DNA of 22,380 bases from NCBI GenBank assembly GCA_035302865.1, contig DATGSF010000059.1, positions 1-22,380 on the forward strand. Direction: 5' to 3'. This document shows, piece after piece, positions 1 to 8,350 of the stretch (positions are counted from its first letter, which is position 1; every line of letters begins with the position of its first letter). Origin of the DNA: DATGSF01 sp035302865. Its GTDB lineage: Bacteria > Bacteroidota > Bacteroidia > Chitinophagales > Chitinophagaceae. A program made the translations under genes and the position numbers. Under the pieces are notes generated by a model. The model was not told the DNA's origin. It searched no databases and saw only the letters and a program-made list of their open reading frames with translations.

Positions 1-249
1 GTGGTCACCAATAAATACTTCTGTTTTTTCCCCTTTAAATTTTAAATCTTGAGGTATTGCCGCGATAACAGCTCCTGGAAAAATTTTACAAATTTTACCA
101 ATTCGTGCACCTTCCATTATTGTTGCATGAGGTCCAACCCAAGTATTATCTCCAATGACCACATCATCATGAATAACAGCAAAAGGCTCTACTGTTACAT
201 TTTTTCCAATTTTCGCACCTGGATGTATATAAGTTAAAGGATGAATCAT
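1..249 (-). CDS. lpxA: UDP-N-acetylglucosamine acyltransferase LpxA, N-terminal part (cut by window edge)
   Basis: LpxA catalyses the first step of lipid A synthesis in the cytoplasm, moving a 3-hydroxyacyl chain from acyl-ACP to UDP-GlcNAc. Only the first 83 codons are here; the gene continues beyond base 1. Translating the minus strand from the ATG at 249 gives MIHPLTYIHPGAKIG, followed by hexapeptide-repeat units such as VVIGDN and ARIGK, which build a left-handed beta helix. The segment PQDLKFKGEKT near residues 67-77 is typical of LpxA and helps separate it from LpxD. It lies 24 bases downstream of lpxC/fabZ on the same strand, consistent with one lipid A operon. The catalytic histidine region lies outside the window. 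Confidence 0.93.
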   Translation of the reverse strand, partial: MIHPLTYIHPGAKIGKNVTVEPFAVIHDDVVIGDNTWVGPHATIMEGARIGKICKIFPGAVIAAIPQDLKFKGEKTEVFIGDH

Positions 250-273
250 TTTTTATTTTAAAATTTTCAATTA

Positions 274-1686
274 TTAATTTTTATCCTTTGGTAATATTTG
301 AGCTACTAATTCAGCTTCAGTAGCAATTTTATTTCCAACGTAAGCAGTTCCTTTCATTTCACAAATTCCTCTTCTTATTGGATTCGTTAATTCAAGTTTA
401 AGAATTAATGTATCTCCTGGTACCACTCTTTGTTTAAAGCGTACATTATTTATTTTTAGGAAGTATGTATTATAATTTTCAGGATCACTAATATTATGTA
501 AAGCTAAAATTCCACCCACCTGTGCCATAGCTTCAATTTGTAACACTCCTGGCATTACAGGATTACCAGGGAAATGTCCTTGAAAGAAATGTTCGTTAAA
601 AGTGACATTCTTTATACCTACCACCTCTGTATCCGTCATATCAATGATTTTATCAACTAATAAGAAAGGGAATTTATGTGGTAGAGATTTTTCTATTCGA
701 GTTATATCATAAACAGGCTCTTGATTGGGATCATAAACAGGTAAATCTGACAAATGGCGATTTTGGCGAATATATGCTTTAATTTTTCTCGCAAATTCGA
801 TATTACTTGCATGTCCTGGTTTAGTTGCAATTATATTTGCTTTTATATTAAATCCTGTCAAAGCTAAATCACCAACCACATCCAATAATTTATGCCTCGC
901 CGGCTCATTATGATAATGCAATTCAGTATTATTCAATATCCCTTGACTTTTTACCTGAATATCTTCTTTATTAAATATTTTTTGTAATCTTTCTAAATCT
1001 CCATCATTCAATACTTTATCTACGAGTACAATTGCATTATTTATATTTCCTCCCTTAATCAAATTATTCTGATGTAAGTGTTCTAATTCATGTAGAAAAA
1101 CAAAAGTTCGTGCTTTAGCAATTTCTTCTTTAAAATCATTCATAGACTTTAGAGCCACATGTTGTGTTCCTAAAACTGGGCTATTAAAATCTATCATGGT
1201 AGTTATTTGATATTCTGAAGAAGGAATAGCCAAAAACTCCACATCTTTCACAGGGTCATAAAAATGAATATTTGTGTCGATAGCATAATAAATACGCTTA
1301 GCATCTTGAACTTCTATTCCTACTTTTTCAATCTCCTCAATAAAGGGATAAGCACTTCCATCCATAATAGGAACTTCAGGTCCATCCAATTCAATAATTG
1401 CATTATCAATCCCTATGCCGGCCAAAGCAGCCATAATATGCTCCACAGTACTTACACGTGCACCATTATGTTCTAGAGTAGTACCTCGCGAAGTATCTAC
1501 AACATAATCCACATCAGCCTTAAACATAGGCACATCTTTTAAGTCCACTCTTTTAAATCGTATGCCAAATCCTGTTTTTGCAGGTAATATTTGCATATTT
1601 ACAGCTTTTCCAGTGTGTAAACCTACTCCTTTAAAAGAGATTGCTTCTTTAATAGTTTGTTGAAATTCCTGTATATTTTTACTCAT
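274..1686 (-). CDS. lpxC/fabZ: Bifunctional LpxC deacetylase / FabZ 3-hydroxyacyl-ACP dehydratase
   Basis: This 470-residue fusion carries two enzymes. The N-terminal part (about 1-310) is LpxC, the zinc deacetylase that commits UDP-3-O-acyl-GlcNAc to lipid A. Visible residues are STVEH with E82 and H83, the HKLLD motif with H265 and D269 as the other metal ligands, and GHASN with H292. The C-terminal part (about 325-470) is FabZ, which dehydrates 3-hydroxyacyl-ACP in fatty acid elongation. It has LPHKFPFLLVDKI at 335-347 and GHFPGNPVMPGVL with catalytic H371, followed by E385 in QIEAMAQ. Such fusions are known in Bacteroidota. The two activities compete for the same 3-hydroxyacyl-ACP pool. 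The gene sits between lpxD (67-base gap) and lpxA (24-base gap). MSKNIQEFQQ is a plausible start, with the LpxC fold beginning directly after it. Confidence 0.97.
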   Translation of the reverse strand: MSKNIQEFQQTIKEAISFKGVGLHTGKAVNMQILPAKTGFGIRFKRVDLKDVPMFKADVDYVVDTSRGTTLEHNGARVSTVEHIMAALAGIGIDNAIIELDGPEVPIMDGSAYPFIEEIEKVGIEVQDAKRIYYAIDTNIHFYDPVKDVEFLAIPSSEYQITTMIDFNSPVLGTQHVALKSMNDFKEEIAKARTFVFLHELEHLHQNNLIKGGNINNAIVLVDKVLNDGDLERLQKIFNKEDIQVKSQGILNNTELHYHNEPARHKLLDVVGDLALTGFNIKANIIATKPGHASNIEFARKIKAYIRQNRHLSDLPVYDPNQEPVYDITRIEKSLPHKFPFLLVDKIIDMTDTEVVGIKNVTFNEHFFQGHFPGNPVMPGVLQIEAMAQVGGILALHNISDPENYNTYFLKINNVRFKQRVVPGDTLILKLELTNPIRRGICEMKGTAYVGNKIATEAELVAQILPKDKN

Positions 1687-1753
1687 TTTCCTTTATTTTT
1701 CTATCAATCAAGATTTTATTTCCAAGGTGAAATATAACTAAATAATTTACAAT

Positions 1754-2788
1754 TTAGTCCTTTTTCTTTTCTAAACTTTCAATTCTTTCTAGCAACTCAG
1801 GTAATCTTCTAAAAAGCACTTGTGATTTTAAAGTTGCTCTATAATCATCAGCAGGAGTGCCATTTAAGGCAGTATTTTCTTTTTTAACTGATTTAGAAAC
1901 GCCACTTTGTGCATTAATTTTAGTGCCATTTGCTACATTAATATGTCCTACAATACCTACCTGACCACCAATCATGCAATATTTTCCAATTTTCGTACTT
2001 CCTGAAACTCCCGTTTGTGCTGCTATAACAGTACTCTCTCCTACCTCAACATTATGTGCAATTTGAATAAGATTATCTAATTTGGTATGATTCCCAATTT
2101 TTGTTGCACCCATAGTTGCCCTATCAATACTTGTATTTGCTCCAATTTCAACATGATCTCCAATTTGTACATTTCCAATTTGAGGAACTTTTATAAAACT
2201 CCCATCCTTGTTTGGAGCAAAACCAAATCCATCGGAACCAATTACTGTTCCAGAATGGATAATACAATTATTCCCAATTTCACAAGCGTCATAAACCGTT
2301 ACCTGCGCATATAATTTCGTATTTTTTCCAATCTTTGCATTTTCTCCTATATAATTATGACCTAACAATTGAACATGATCTCCAATTTTTGCATTTTGTT
2401 CAATAATTACATATGGCCCCACATAAGCAGTTTCTGGTATCTCAACACTATCATCAATTATTGCAGTAGGATGCACCCCCTTTCTGGCTTGAGGACGCAT
2501 CCACTTTTCCACTTCTTGTAATAATAAAGTAAAAGAACGATAAGGATCATCCACACGAATTATGGTACTATTTACTGTTGCCTTAATATTTAAATCTTTA
2601 GACACCAATACTATACCAGCATTCGTTTTATATAAATAAGATTCATATTTTTTATTTGCTAAAAAAGCTAAAGCATCGGCTTCTGCTTCTTCAATTTTAG
2701 CAAGTTTTGATACTGTAACATTTTGGTCTCCTTCTATAGTACCTTTAGTCCATTCTGCAATTTGTTGCGCAGTAAATTCTAACATCAT
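1754..2788 (-). CDS. lpxD: UDP-3-O-acylglucosamine N-acyltransferase LpxD
   Basis: LpxD adds the second 3-hydroxyacyl chain to UDP-3-O-acyl-glucosamine in lipid A synthesis, the step after LpxC. The 344-residue length is normal. Residues 1-100 form the uridine-binding N-terminal domain. From about 105 to 300 there are many hexapeptide repeats (for example IGDHVQ, IGKNTK, IGNNCI, IGNHTK). GSDGFGFAP at 184-192 is an LpxD hallmark, and IQIAHNVEVG carries the likely catalytic H245. The C-terminus (320-344) is a charged helix, as in the trimeric family members. It appears to be first in an lpxD-lpxC/fabZ-lpxA transcript. Two ATG codons lie in tandem at the start, so the protein may begin one residue later. 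Confidence 0.97.
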   Translation of the reverse strand: MMLEFTAQQIAEWTKGTIEGDQNVTVSKLAKIEEAEADALAFLANKKYESYLYKTNAGIVLVSKDLNIKATVNSTIIRVDDPYRSFTLLLQEVEKWMRPQARKGVHPTAIIDDSVEIPETAYVGPYVIIEQNAKIGDHVQLLGHNYIGENAKIGKNTKLYAQVTVYDACEIGNNCIIHSGTVIGSDGFGFAPNKDGSFIKVPQIGNVQIGDHVEIGANTSIDRATMGATKIGNHTKLDNLIQIAHNVEVGESTVIAAQTGVSGSTKIGKYCMIGGQVGIVGHINVANGTKINAQSGVSKSVKKENTALNGTPADDYRATLKSQVLFRRLPELLERIESLEKKKD

Positions 2789-2803
2789 ATGAAAATATTA
2801 AGG

Positions 2804-2811
2804 CAAATTTA
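2804..2811 (-). promoter_or_regulatory. Putative Bacteroidota -7 box for the lpx operon
   Basis: The minus strand reads TAAATTTG, matching the Bacteroidota -7 consensus TAnnTTTG, 15 bases before the lpxD ATG. I see no good -33 TTTG at the usual 19-21 base distance, so this is a half-supported promoter. It lies in the divergent gap shared with hppD. Confidence 0.5.
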
Positions 2812-2913
2812 ATGGATTATAAACAATAATTAGCCTTTTTAATCAAATATAAATAAAAGCTAAATGATAAAAAGGACATTAAGAAAAGAATTTTTCTATT
2901 AAATGATTTTTTG

Positions 2914-2921
2914 TAACTTTA
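2914..2921 (+). promoter_or_regulatory. Weak putative -7 box for hppD
   Basis: TAACTTTA departs from TAnnTTTG only in the last base and lies 44 bases before the hppD ATG. The upstream T-rich run near 2891-2896 could serve as a degenerate -33 element. Support is weak, but a promoter is needed here because the neighbouring gene diverges. Confidence 0.3.
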
Positions 2922-2965
2922 CCGAGTTCAATATTATTTTTTAAAATAAAAATATAAACAAAAAT

Positions 2966-4105
2966 ATGTCAATAGTTCAAGGAAAAACTTTTGCAGAGAA
3001 AATTGCACAAGCAGACGATTTTTTACCTATTAGTGGCACAGACTATGTAGAAATGTATGTAGGAAATGCTAAACAAGCCGCTCATTATTATAAAACAGCA
3101 TTTGGATTCCAAGAAATCGCATATTCTGGTCCAGAAACTGGAGTGAGAGGAAAAGCTTCCTATGTTTTACAACAAGATAAAATCCGTTTAGTTTTAACTT
3201 CAGGCTTAAATTCAGATTCTCCAATTTGTGAGCACCAAAAAAAACACGGAGATGGTGTAAAAATCTTAGCACTTACTGTAGAGGATGCCTATGATGCATT
3301 TGAACAAACAACAAAAAGAGGTGGAAAGCCATATTTAGAGCCTGTTACCTTAAGTGATGAACATGGCGAAGTTAAAATGTCAGGTGTTTATACTTATGGA
3401 GAAGTAGCACATGTATTTGTAGAAAGAAAAAATTATAAAGGTGCATTTATGCCGGGCTATGAAGCTTCCAAATCAGAATACAATCCTGAAGGTACTGGAT
3501 TATTATATATAGACCATTGCGTAGGTAATGTTGGTTGGAATCGTATGAATGAAACTGTAAAGTGGTATGAAGACGTTCTAGGCTTTGTTAATATATTATC
3601 TTTTGATGATAAACAAATTAATACTGAATACTCCGCATTAATGAGTAAAGTTATGTCTAATGGCAATGGATATTCTAAATTCCCTATTAATGAACCAGCA
3701 GAAGGAAAAAGAAAATCTCAAGTTGAAGAGTTTTTAGATTTTTATGAAGGTGAAGGTGTACAACATATTGCCGTAGCTACAAAAGACATCATTAAAACAG
3801 TTACAGAATTAAAAGCGAGAGGAGTTGAATTCTTATCTTCACCTCCAGAAGCTTATTATGAAATGATTCCAGAAAGAGTGGGAGAAATTAAAGAAGATTT
3901 GGAGAAGTTAGAGAAACTAGGAATTTTAGTAGATCATGATGAAGAAGGATATTTATTACAAATATTTACTAAACCAGTTCAAGACCGACCTACTTTATTC
4001 TTCGAAATAATACAAAGAGAAGGTGCTCAAAGTTTTGGAGCGGGTAATTTTAAAGCATTATTTGAAGCTTTAGAAAAAGAACAGGAAAGAAGAGGGAATC
4101 TATAA
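2966..4105 (+). CDS. hppD: 4-hydroxyphenylpyruvate dioxygenase
   Basis: This Fe(II) enzyme converts 4-hydroxyphenylpyruvate and O2 to homogentisate in tyrosine catabolism; in some bacteria the product feeds pyomelanin or tocopherol-type routes. The 379-residue protein has two glyoxalase/vicinal-oxygen-chelate halves, at about 20-155 and 178-350. The three iron ligands of the C-terminal half are visible: H184 in YIDHCVGNV, H267 in GVQHIAVAT and E347 in LFFEIIQR. The C-terminal segment FGAGNFKALFEALEKEQ is also typical of the family. The gene stands alone, with a divergent lpx operon upstream and a terminator at 4161-4195. No homogentisate dioxygenase or other tyrosine-degradation gene is in the window. 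The start is the first ATG, preceded by an A-rich leader without a Shine-Dalgarno motif. Confidence 0.96.
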   Translation: MSIVQGKTFAEKIAQADDFLPISGTDYVEMYVGNAKQAAHYYKTAFGFQEIAYSGPETGVRGKASYVLQQDKIRLVLTSGLNSDSPICEHQKKHGDGVKILALTVEDAYDAFEQTTKRGGKPYLEPVTLSDEHGEVKMSGVYTYGEVAHVFVERKNYKGAFMPGYEASKSEYNPEGTGLLYIDHCVGNVGWNRMNETVKWYEDVLGFVNILSFDDKQINTEYSALMSKVMSNGNGYSKFPINEPAEGKRKSQVEEFLDFYEGEGVQHIAVATKDIIKTVTELKARGVEFLSSPPEAYYEMIPERVGEIKEDLEKLEKLGILVDHDEEGYLLQIFTKPVQDRPTLFFEIIQREGAQSFGAGNFKALFEALEKEQERRGNL

Positions 4106-4160
4106 AAATTTAATGGATTCAAAGTTTTCTCAAAGCTAATAGCTTAAATGAAATTGATTA

Positions 4161-4195
4161 AAGCTGTCTTTTTAATGTAAAAAAGGCAGCTTTTT
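4161..4195 (+). terminator. Rho-independent terminator after hppD
   Basis: GCTGTCTTTTT (4163-4173) pairs with AAAAAGGCAGC (4180-4190), with one G-T wobble, around a six-base loop. Five T follow. It separates hppD from the dapB operon. Confidence 0.85.
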
Positions 4196-4262
4196 CATTT
4201 TCTCAACAATAAATTCCAAAAATTGTACTATTTTTAAAATCAAAACACAATAATTATTAAAT

Positions 4263-4991
4263 ATGGATATTGCACTGATTGGATATGGAAAAATGGGTAA
4301 GGAAATTGAAAAAATTGCTCAAGAAAGGGGACATAAAATTGTTTTAAAAATACATGGGGAAAATTTACAGGCTCTTAATGAAAGCAATTTACAAATGGCC
4401 GATGTTGCAATAGAGTTTTCAAGACCTGAAGCAGCAGCAACTAATGTCTGGAAGTGTATTGAGGCAGGCATTCCAGTAGTAAGCGGAACAACAGGATGGC
4501 AAGATAAAATGGAAGAAATAAAAGAGTTTTGTGAGGAAAAAAATGGAAGTTTTTTATGGGCATCCAATTTTAGCATAGGAGTAAATATCTTTTTTAAATT
4601 AAACAAGTATCTTGCTAAATTAATGAGAAACTTTCCGGAATATAAAATAGATATTACTGAAGTACATCATACTCAAAAATTAGATGCGCCAAGCGGTACC
4701 GCAATCACTTTAGCGGAAACTATTAATGAAATACACCCTATACAGCAAACATGGAGATTAATAGAACATAAACAACAGGTTGAAAATCATCAAATTCCTA
4801 TTCATGCTAAAAGAGTAAATAATACCCCTGGAACACATGAAGTGCATTATCGATCTGAAATAGATAATTTAGATTTGATCCATACTGCACATAATAGAAA
4901 AGGTTTTGCTTTAGGAGCAATAATAGCAGCAGAATTTATAGTAAATAAAAAAGGTATTTTTGATTTAGAAGAAGTATTTTTCAAAGAATAA
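4263..4991 (+). CDS. dapB: 4-hydroxy-tetrahydrodipicolinate reductase DapB
   Basis: DapB reduces the DapA product with NAD(P)H on the path to meso-diaminopimelate, used for lysine and peptidoglycan. The 242-residue protein opens with a Rossmann motif, ALIGYGKMG (4-12). SGTTGW at 74-79 and ASNFSIGVN at 100-108 are family signatures. The substrate-binding block EVHHTQKLDAPSGTA (133-147) carries the catalytic H135 and K139, matching E. coli H159 and K163. It is slightly shorter than the E. coli enzyme (273 residues) but has every block. The radA start follows 17 bases after its stop, so dapB probably leads a dapB-radA-serC operon. I could not pick out a clear promoter between the upstream terminator and this start. 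Confidence 0.96.
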   Translation: MDIALIGYGKMGKEIEKIAQERGHKIVLKIHGENLQALNESNLQMADVAIEFSRPEAAATNVWKCIEAGIPVVSGTTGWQDKMEEIKEFCEEKNGSFLWASNFSIGVNIFFKLNKYLAKLMRNFPEYKIDITEVHHTQKLDAPSGTAITLAETINEIHPIQQTWRLIEHKQQVENHQIPIHAKRVNNTPGTHEVHYRSEIDNLDLIHTAHNRKGFALGAIIAAEFIVNKKGIFDLEEVFFKE

Positions 4992-5008
4992 GGATTGAAG
5001 AAAATAGT

Positions 5009-6403
5009 ATGAGTAAAGCAAAAGTTAAAACAGCATTTTTCTGTCAAGAATGTGGCGTAGAAACAGCTAAATGGGCAGGGCAATGTCCAAGTTGTAAAGC
5101 TTGGAACACAATAGTTGAAGAAGTTATCAGCAGTGCAAAACCACAAAATGAAGAAATACAAGCAAAGAATTGGAAGAATCTCAAAAGTGGAATACATGCA
5201 GAAGCAATTTTATTAGATGAGATTATTTCAGGAGATGAGTTTAGGTATCTTACTCCTGACTCAGAATTCAATCGTTGCGTTGGTGGAGGATTGATGGTGG
5301 GAAGTATCACTTTAATCGCAGGAGATCCAGGTATTGGAAAATCAACATTATTTCTACAAATTGCATTACAATGGAAAGAATTTAAGATTTTATATATCTC
5401 CGGGGAAGAAAGTGCACAACAAATAAAAATGCGTGCAGATAGAATTGGCATTAAAAATCCAAATTTGTTCTTATTAACTGAAGCCGATCATCAAAAGATT
5501 TTTAAAGAGATAAATAAAATTAAACCTCAATTTATAATTGTAGATTCTATACAAACAATGTCTTCACCTTTTATTGAAAGTGCACCCGGAAGCGTTTCAC
5601 AAGTGAAAGCATGTACTGCAGAATGGCAAAAATTCGCTAAACAAACACAAATTCCTGTTATTGTAATTGGTCATATTACTAAAGAAGGAAGCATTGCTGG
5701 ACCTAAGGTTTTAGAACATATGGTTGATACCGTTTTACAATTTGAAGGAGACAGACATTTTGCCTATAGAATGTTACGTACATTAAAAAATAGATTTGGT
5801 TCAACATCTGAGATGGGAATTTATGAAATGATGGCAGATGGCTTACAAGCGGTTAGTAATCCTTCAGAAATTTTAATATCTCAATATGAAGAGGCATTTA
5901 GCGGAATGGCAATTGCGGCGTCTATAGAAGGCACACGACCACTCTTAATTGAAGTGCAAGCTTTAGTAACTCAGTCCGTTTACGGTACTCCACAAAGAAC
6001 AACAACAGGATTTGACAATAAAAGACTACAATTATTATTAGCAGTTTTAGACAAAAAAGGAGGTTTCCAATTTGGTATGCGCGATGTTTTTTTGAATATA
6101 ACTGGAGGTTTAAAAGTTGAAGACCCTGCTTTGGATTTAGGTATAGTAGCGGCTTTAATATCTAGTTATGAAGATCAGTCTTTACCCGAAAAAATGTGTT
6201 TTATTGGCGAAGTAGGATTAAGTGGAGAAGTAAGAAGTGTACAGAGATTAGAACAAAGAGTTTTAGAAGCAGTAAAATTAGGAATGCGTTTTATATTTAT
6301 CCCTAAAGCCTCTAAAACTATCCCAAGATTTGAGGATAATTCTATTTACATAATACCCATACAAAAAATTGAAGAACTCTATCATAAACTTTTTAACAAA
6401 TGA
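5009..6403 (+). CDS. radA: DNA repair protein RadA
   Basis: RadA (Sms) is a RecA-like ATPase and DnaB-type helicase that helps process recombination intermediates. The 464-residue protein shows all expected parts. There is an N-terminal zinc finger with C12, C15, C26 and C29. The Walker A motif is GDPGIGKST (105-113). A hydrophobic strand ending in IIVDS (176-180) is Walker B-like. The RadA-specific KNRFG motif is at 260-264. A Lon-like C-terminal domain covers about 290-464, with FIGEVGLSGEVRSV. Nothing is missing. It is the middle gene of the operon, and its TGA stop overlaps the serC ATG by four bases (ATGA), which suggests translational coupling. Confidence 0.97.
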   Translation: MSKAKVKTAFFCQECGVETAKWAGQCPSCKAWNTIVEEVISSAKPQNEEIQAKNWKNLKSGIHAEAILLDEIISGDEFRYLTPDSEFNRCVGGGLMVGSITLIAGDPGIGKSTLFLQIALQWKEFKILYISGEESAQQIKMRADRIGIKNPNLFLLTEADHQKIFKEINKIKPQFIIVDSIQTMSSPFIESAPGSVSQVKACTAEWQKFAKQTQIPVIVIGHITKEGSIAGPKVLEHMVDTVLQFEGDRHFAYRMLRTLKNRFGSTSEMGIYEMMADGLQAVSNPSEILISQYEEAFSGMAIAASIEGTRPLLIEVQALVTQSVYGTPQRTTTGFDNKRLQLLLAVLDKKGGFQFGMRDVFLNITGGLKVEDPALDLGIVAALISSYEDQSLPEKMCFIGEVGLSGEVRSVQRLEQRVLEAVKLGMRFIFIPKASKTIPRFEDNSIYIIPIQKIEELYHKLFNK

Positions 6404-7494
6404 TAAATTTTGGCTCAGGTCCAGCGCAATTTCCAAAAGAGGTTTTAGAAAAAATACAAGCTGGATTAAAAAACTACAAGCAATCAGGTGCTTCTATTTT
6501 AGAATTACCGCATAGAGGTGAGTGGATACAAAACATGATTCATAAAGCAAATCGTTTAGTTCGTGAAATCCTAGAACTTCCCGATAATTTTAAAGTTTTA
6601 TGGATGCAAGGTGGTGGTAGAATGCAATTTCATCTCTTACCTTTGAATTTTTTAAAAAAAGATCAAAATGCTCAATTTGTAGTTAGCGGACACTGGGCTA
6701 AACAGGCATATTTAGAAGCATTACGACAAGGAAAAGCAGAAATTATTGCGAGTTCTGAGGCAATAAGCTATACCTCGGTTCCAAGTATCAATACAGAAGA
6801 CATAATAAAGAAAGTAGATAAAAACACAGCCTATCTTTATTATTGCAGTAATAATACTATTTATGGAACACAAATTAAGCATTTCGCAAGACATCCTAAT
6901 GTTCCTTTAATAGCTGATATGAGTTCTGATATTTTTACGAGAAGATTAAATTTCTCTAATTTTGATATGCTATTTGCTGTTGCGCAAAAAAACATTGGTG
7001 CCGCAGGAGTTACTATGGTTATTATTAAAGAAGAATTCCTCCAAAAAGCAAATATTAATTTGCCTGATATTCTATCTTATAAAGCCTTTAGCCAACAAAA
7101 TTCCACAGTGAATACTCCTCCCGTTTTTTCAATTTTTACCGCAGTATGCATGTTGGAATGGATTAAAGAAAAAGAGTTGAAAAACCTAGAAAAAGAGAAC
7201 CTTATTAAAGCAAGAAGATTTTATGATTTTCTAGATAATAGTACGCATTTTGAAGGCACTGCAAGTAAAGAATCAAGATCCTTCACAAATATTACATTTA
7301 GATTAAAAAACAGAAGTATCGACGAAACGGAAGAAATATTAAATTATTTAAAAGAAAAAAGTATTTTCGGTGTTGCAGGTCATCGTTTTATTGGAGGATT
7401 TAGAATTGCATTATACAACGGAATAACATTGGAAAATGTGGAAAAACTGATTGCAATTTTAGCTTTATATGAGAAAGAAATTAAAGGTTTATAA
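6400..7494 (+). CDS. serC: Phosphoserine aminotransferase SerC
   Basis: SerC is a PLP enzyme that transfers the amino group of glutamate to 3-phosphohydroxypyruvate in serine synthesis; many bacterial homologues also serve vitamin B6 synthesis. The 364-residue length is typical. It begins INFGSGPAQFP, the usual SerC opening. GGGRMQF (71-77) resembles the E. coli GGGRGQF phosphate/PLP loop. SGHWAKQAYLEA follows at about 96-107. K197 in AQKNIGAAG is the PLP-binding lysine. The C-terminus has GHRFIGGFRIALYN, typical of the family. It overlaps radA by four bases and ends the operon. No serA or serB is in the window. No convincing terminator lies in the 130-base gap to the convergent gene. Confidence 0.96.
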   Translation: MINFGSGPAQFPKEVLEKIQAGLKNYKQSGASILELPHRGEWIQNMIHKANRLVREILELPDNFKVLWMQGGGRMQFHLLPLNFLKKDQNAQFVVSGHWAKQAYLEALRQGKAEIIASSEAISYTSVPSINTEDIIKKVDKNTAYLYYCSNNTIYGTQIKHFARHPNVPLIADMSSDIFTRRLNFSNFDMLFAVAQKNIGAAGVTMVIIKEEFLQKANINLPDILSYKAFSQQNSTVNTPPVFSIFTAVCMLEWIKEKELKNLEKENLIKARRFYDFLDNSTHFEGTASKESRSFTNITFRLKNRSIDETEEILNYLKEKSIFGVAGHRFIGGFRIALYNGITLENVEKLIAILALYEKEIKGL

Positions 7495-7624
7495 TAAACT
7501 TTTCCAGAGCTTATTCCTTCTATTTCATTTATCTTTATTTAGGTTGAAGATACGTATATATATATTGATTGATTCCAGTAAAAAAAACGAAATTAGTCAA
7601 AATCTTATTTTAAAGAAATATAGC

Positions 7625-8320
7625 TTAAACTCCAGACTTTAAATAAGTTAAGAAAATATAAGCTGCGACTTGAATAAAAATTCCTATGATATAGCCAACC
7701 CATAACTCTTTACCATTATGCGCTTTTAAAAATAAACGACTAGTTCCTACAATTCCAGCCAAAAACAAAGCAGTTATCATCACCATAAGGCTATTTAAAT
7801 TGGGATTTAAAAATAAATAGATTCCAAACAAGCCTATGGCACCACCCATTGCAGATGTATGCAAACTTACTTTAAGAAATATATTGGTAATAAAAACTGC
7901 TATTATATTCCAAAAACAAGCTAAAATAAAAATCCTAAGATAAAAATTAGAAGCTTCAATATTTCTAAATACTTCATTAACCCAAAAATAAAAAACCATT
8001 ATTCCAATTAAAGGAACAATTCTACTTTTTTGTGTTCTTAACTGAATAGAAGGAATAAATTTTAGTGCTTTTAATAAAAAAACAAAAAGAACAGGAAAGA
8101 AAAAAGTAGAAATAAAAATATTGATAATCCAAGAATAAACATCTTTACTTGTAAAATAAGAAACCGCTTCTTTTTCAAGAATCCCTACAATCACTAAAGC
8201 TACCATAGTAGGAATTAAAGCAGGATGCAAGATAAAACTTATAATTTTAGGAATAAGCGCTTGTTTACCTTGCTGCATTTCCATAACTTCTTCTTCTTTA
8301 AAAAAGTTGGTATCAAACAT
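7625..8320 (-). CDS. Multi-pass inner-membrane protein of unknown function (weak PAP2-like resemblance)
   Basis: I cannot name this 231-residue protein. It has about seven hydrophobic segments, roughly at 25-48, 60-88, 98-118, 124-150, 154-172, 176-198 and 206-227, so it should span the membrane several times. The segment SLHTSAMGG (152-160), just before a hydrophobic stretch, and HP near residue 32 recall Bacteroidota membrane proteins sometimes annotated as PAP2-like. However, the catalytic PAP2 motifs (KxxxxxxRP, PSGH and the later SRxxxxxHxxxD) are not visible, so phosphatase activity is not supported. It is last in the era-led minus-strand unit, 27 bases after the DUF922-like gene, and may also have its own promoter. 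An in-frame ATG at codon 13 or 15 could be the real start. Confidence 0.75.
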   Translation of the reverse strand: MFDTNFFKEEEVMEMQQGKQALIPKIISFILHPALIPTMVALVIVGILEKEAVSYFTSKDVYSWIINIFISTFFFPVLFVFLLKALKFIPSIQLRTQKSRIVPLIGIMVFYFWVNEVFRNIEASNFYLRIFILACFWNIIAVFITNIFLKVSLHTSAMGGAIGLFGIYLFLNPNLNSLMVMITALFLAGIVGTSRLFLKAHNGKELWVGYIIGIFIQVAAYIFLTYLKSGV

Positions 8321-8342
8321 AACTAAGTTAATTATAACGCGA

Positions 8343-8350
8343 CAAATTTA
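8343..8350 (-). promoter_or_regulatory. Putative internal -7 box for the membrane-protein gene
   Basis: The minus strand reads TAAATTTG, an exact TAnnTTTG match that overlaps the stop codon of the upstream DUF922-like gene and lies 22 bases before the membrane-protein ATG. No clear -33 box is present. A chance match is possible in AT-rich DNA. Confidence 0.35.

Noticed and set aside
4319..5451. Minus-strand open frames across dapB and radA
   Set aside because: They are antisense shadows of genes with complete, recognised motifs and show no protein family features.
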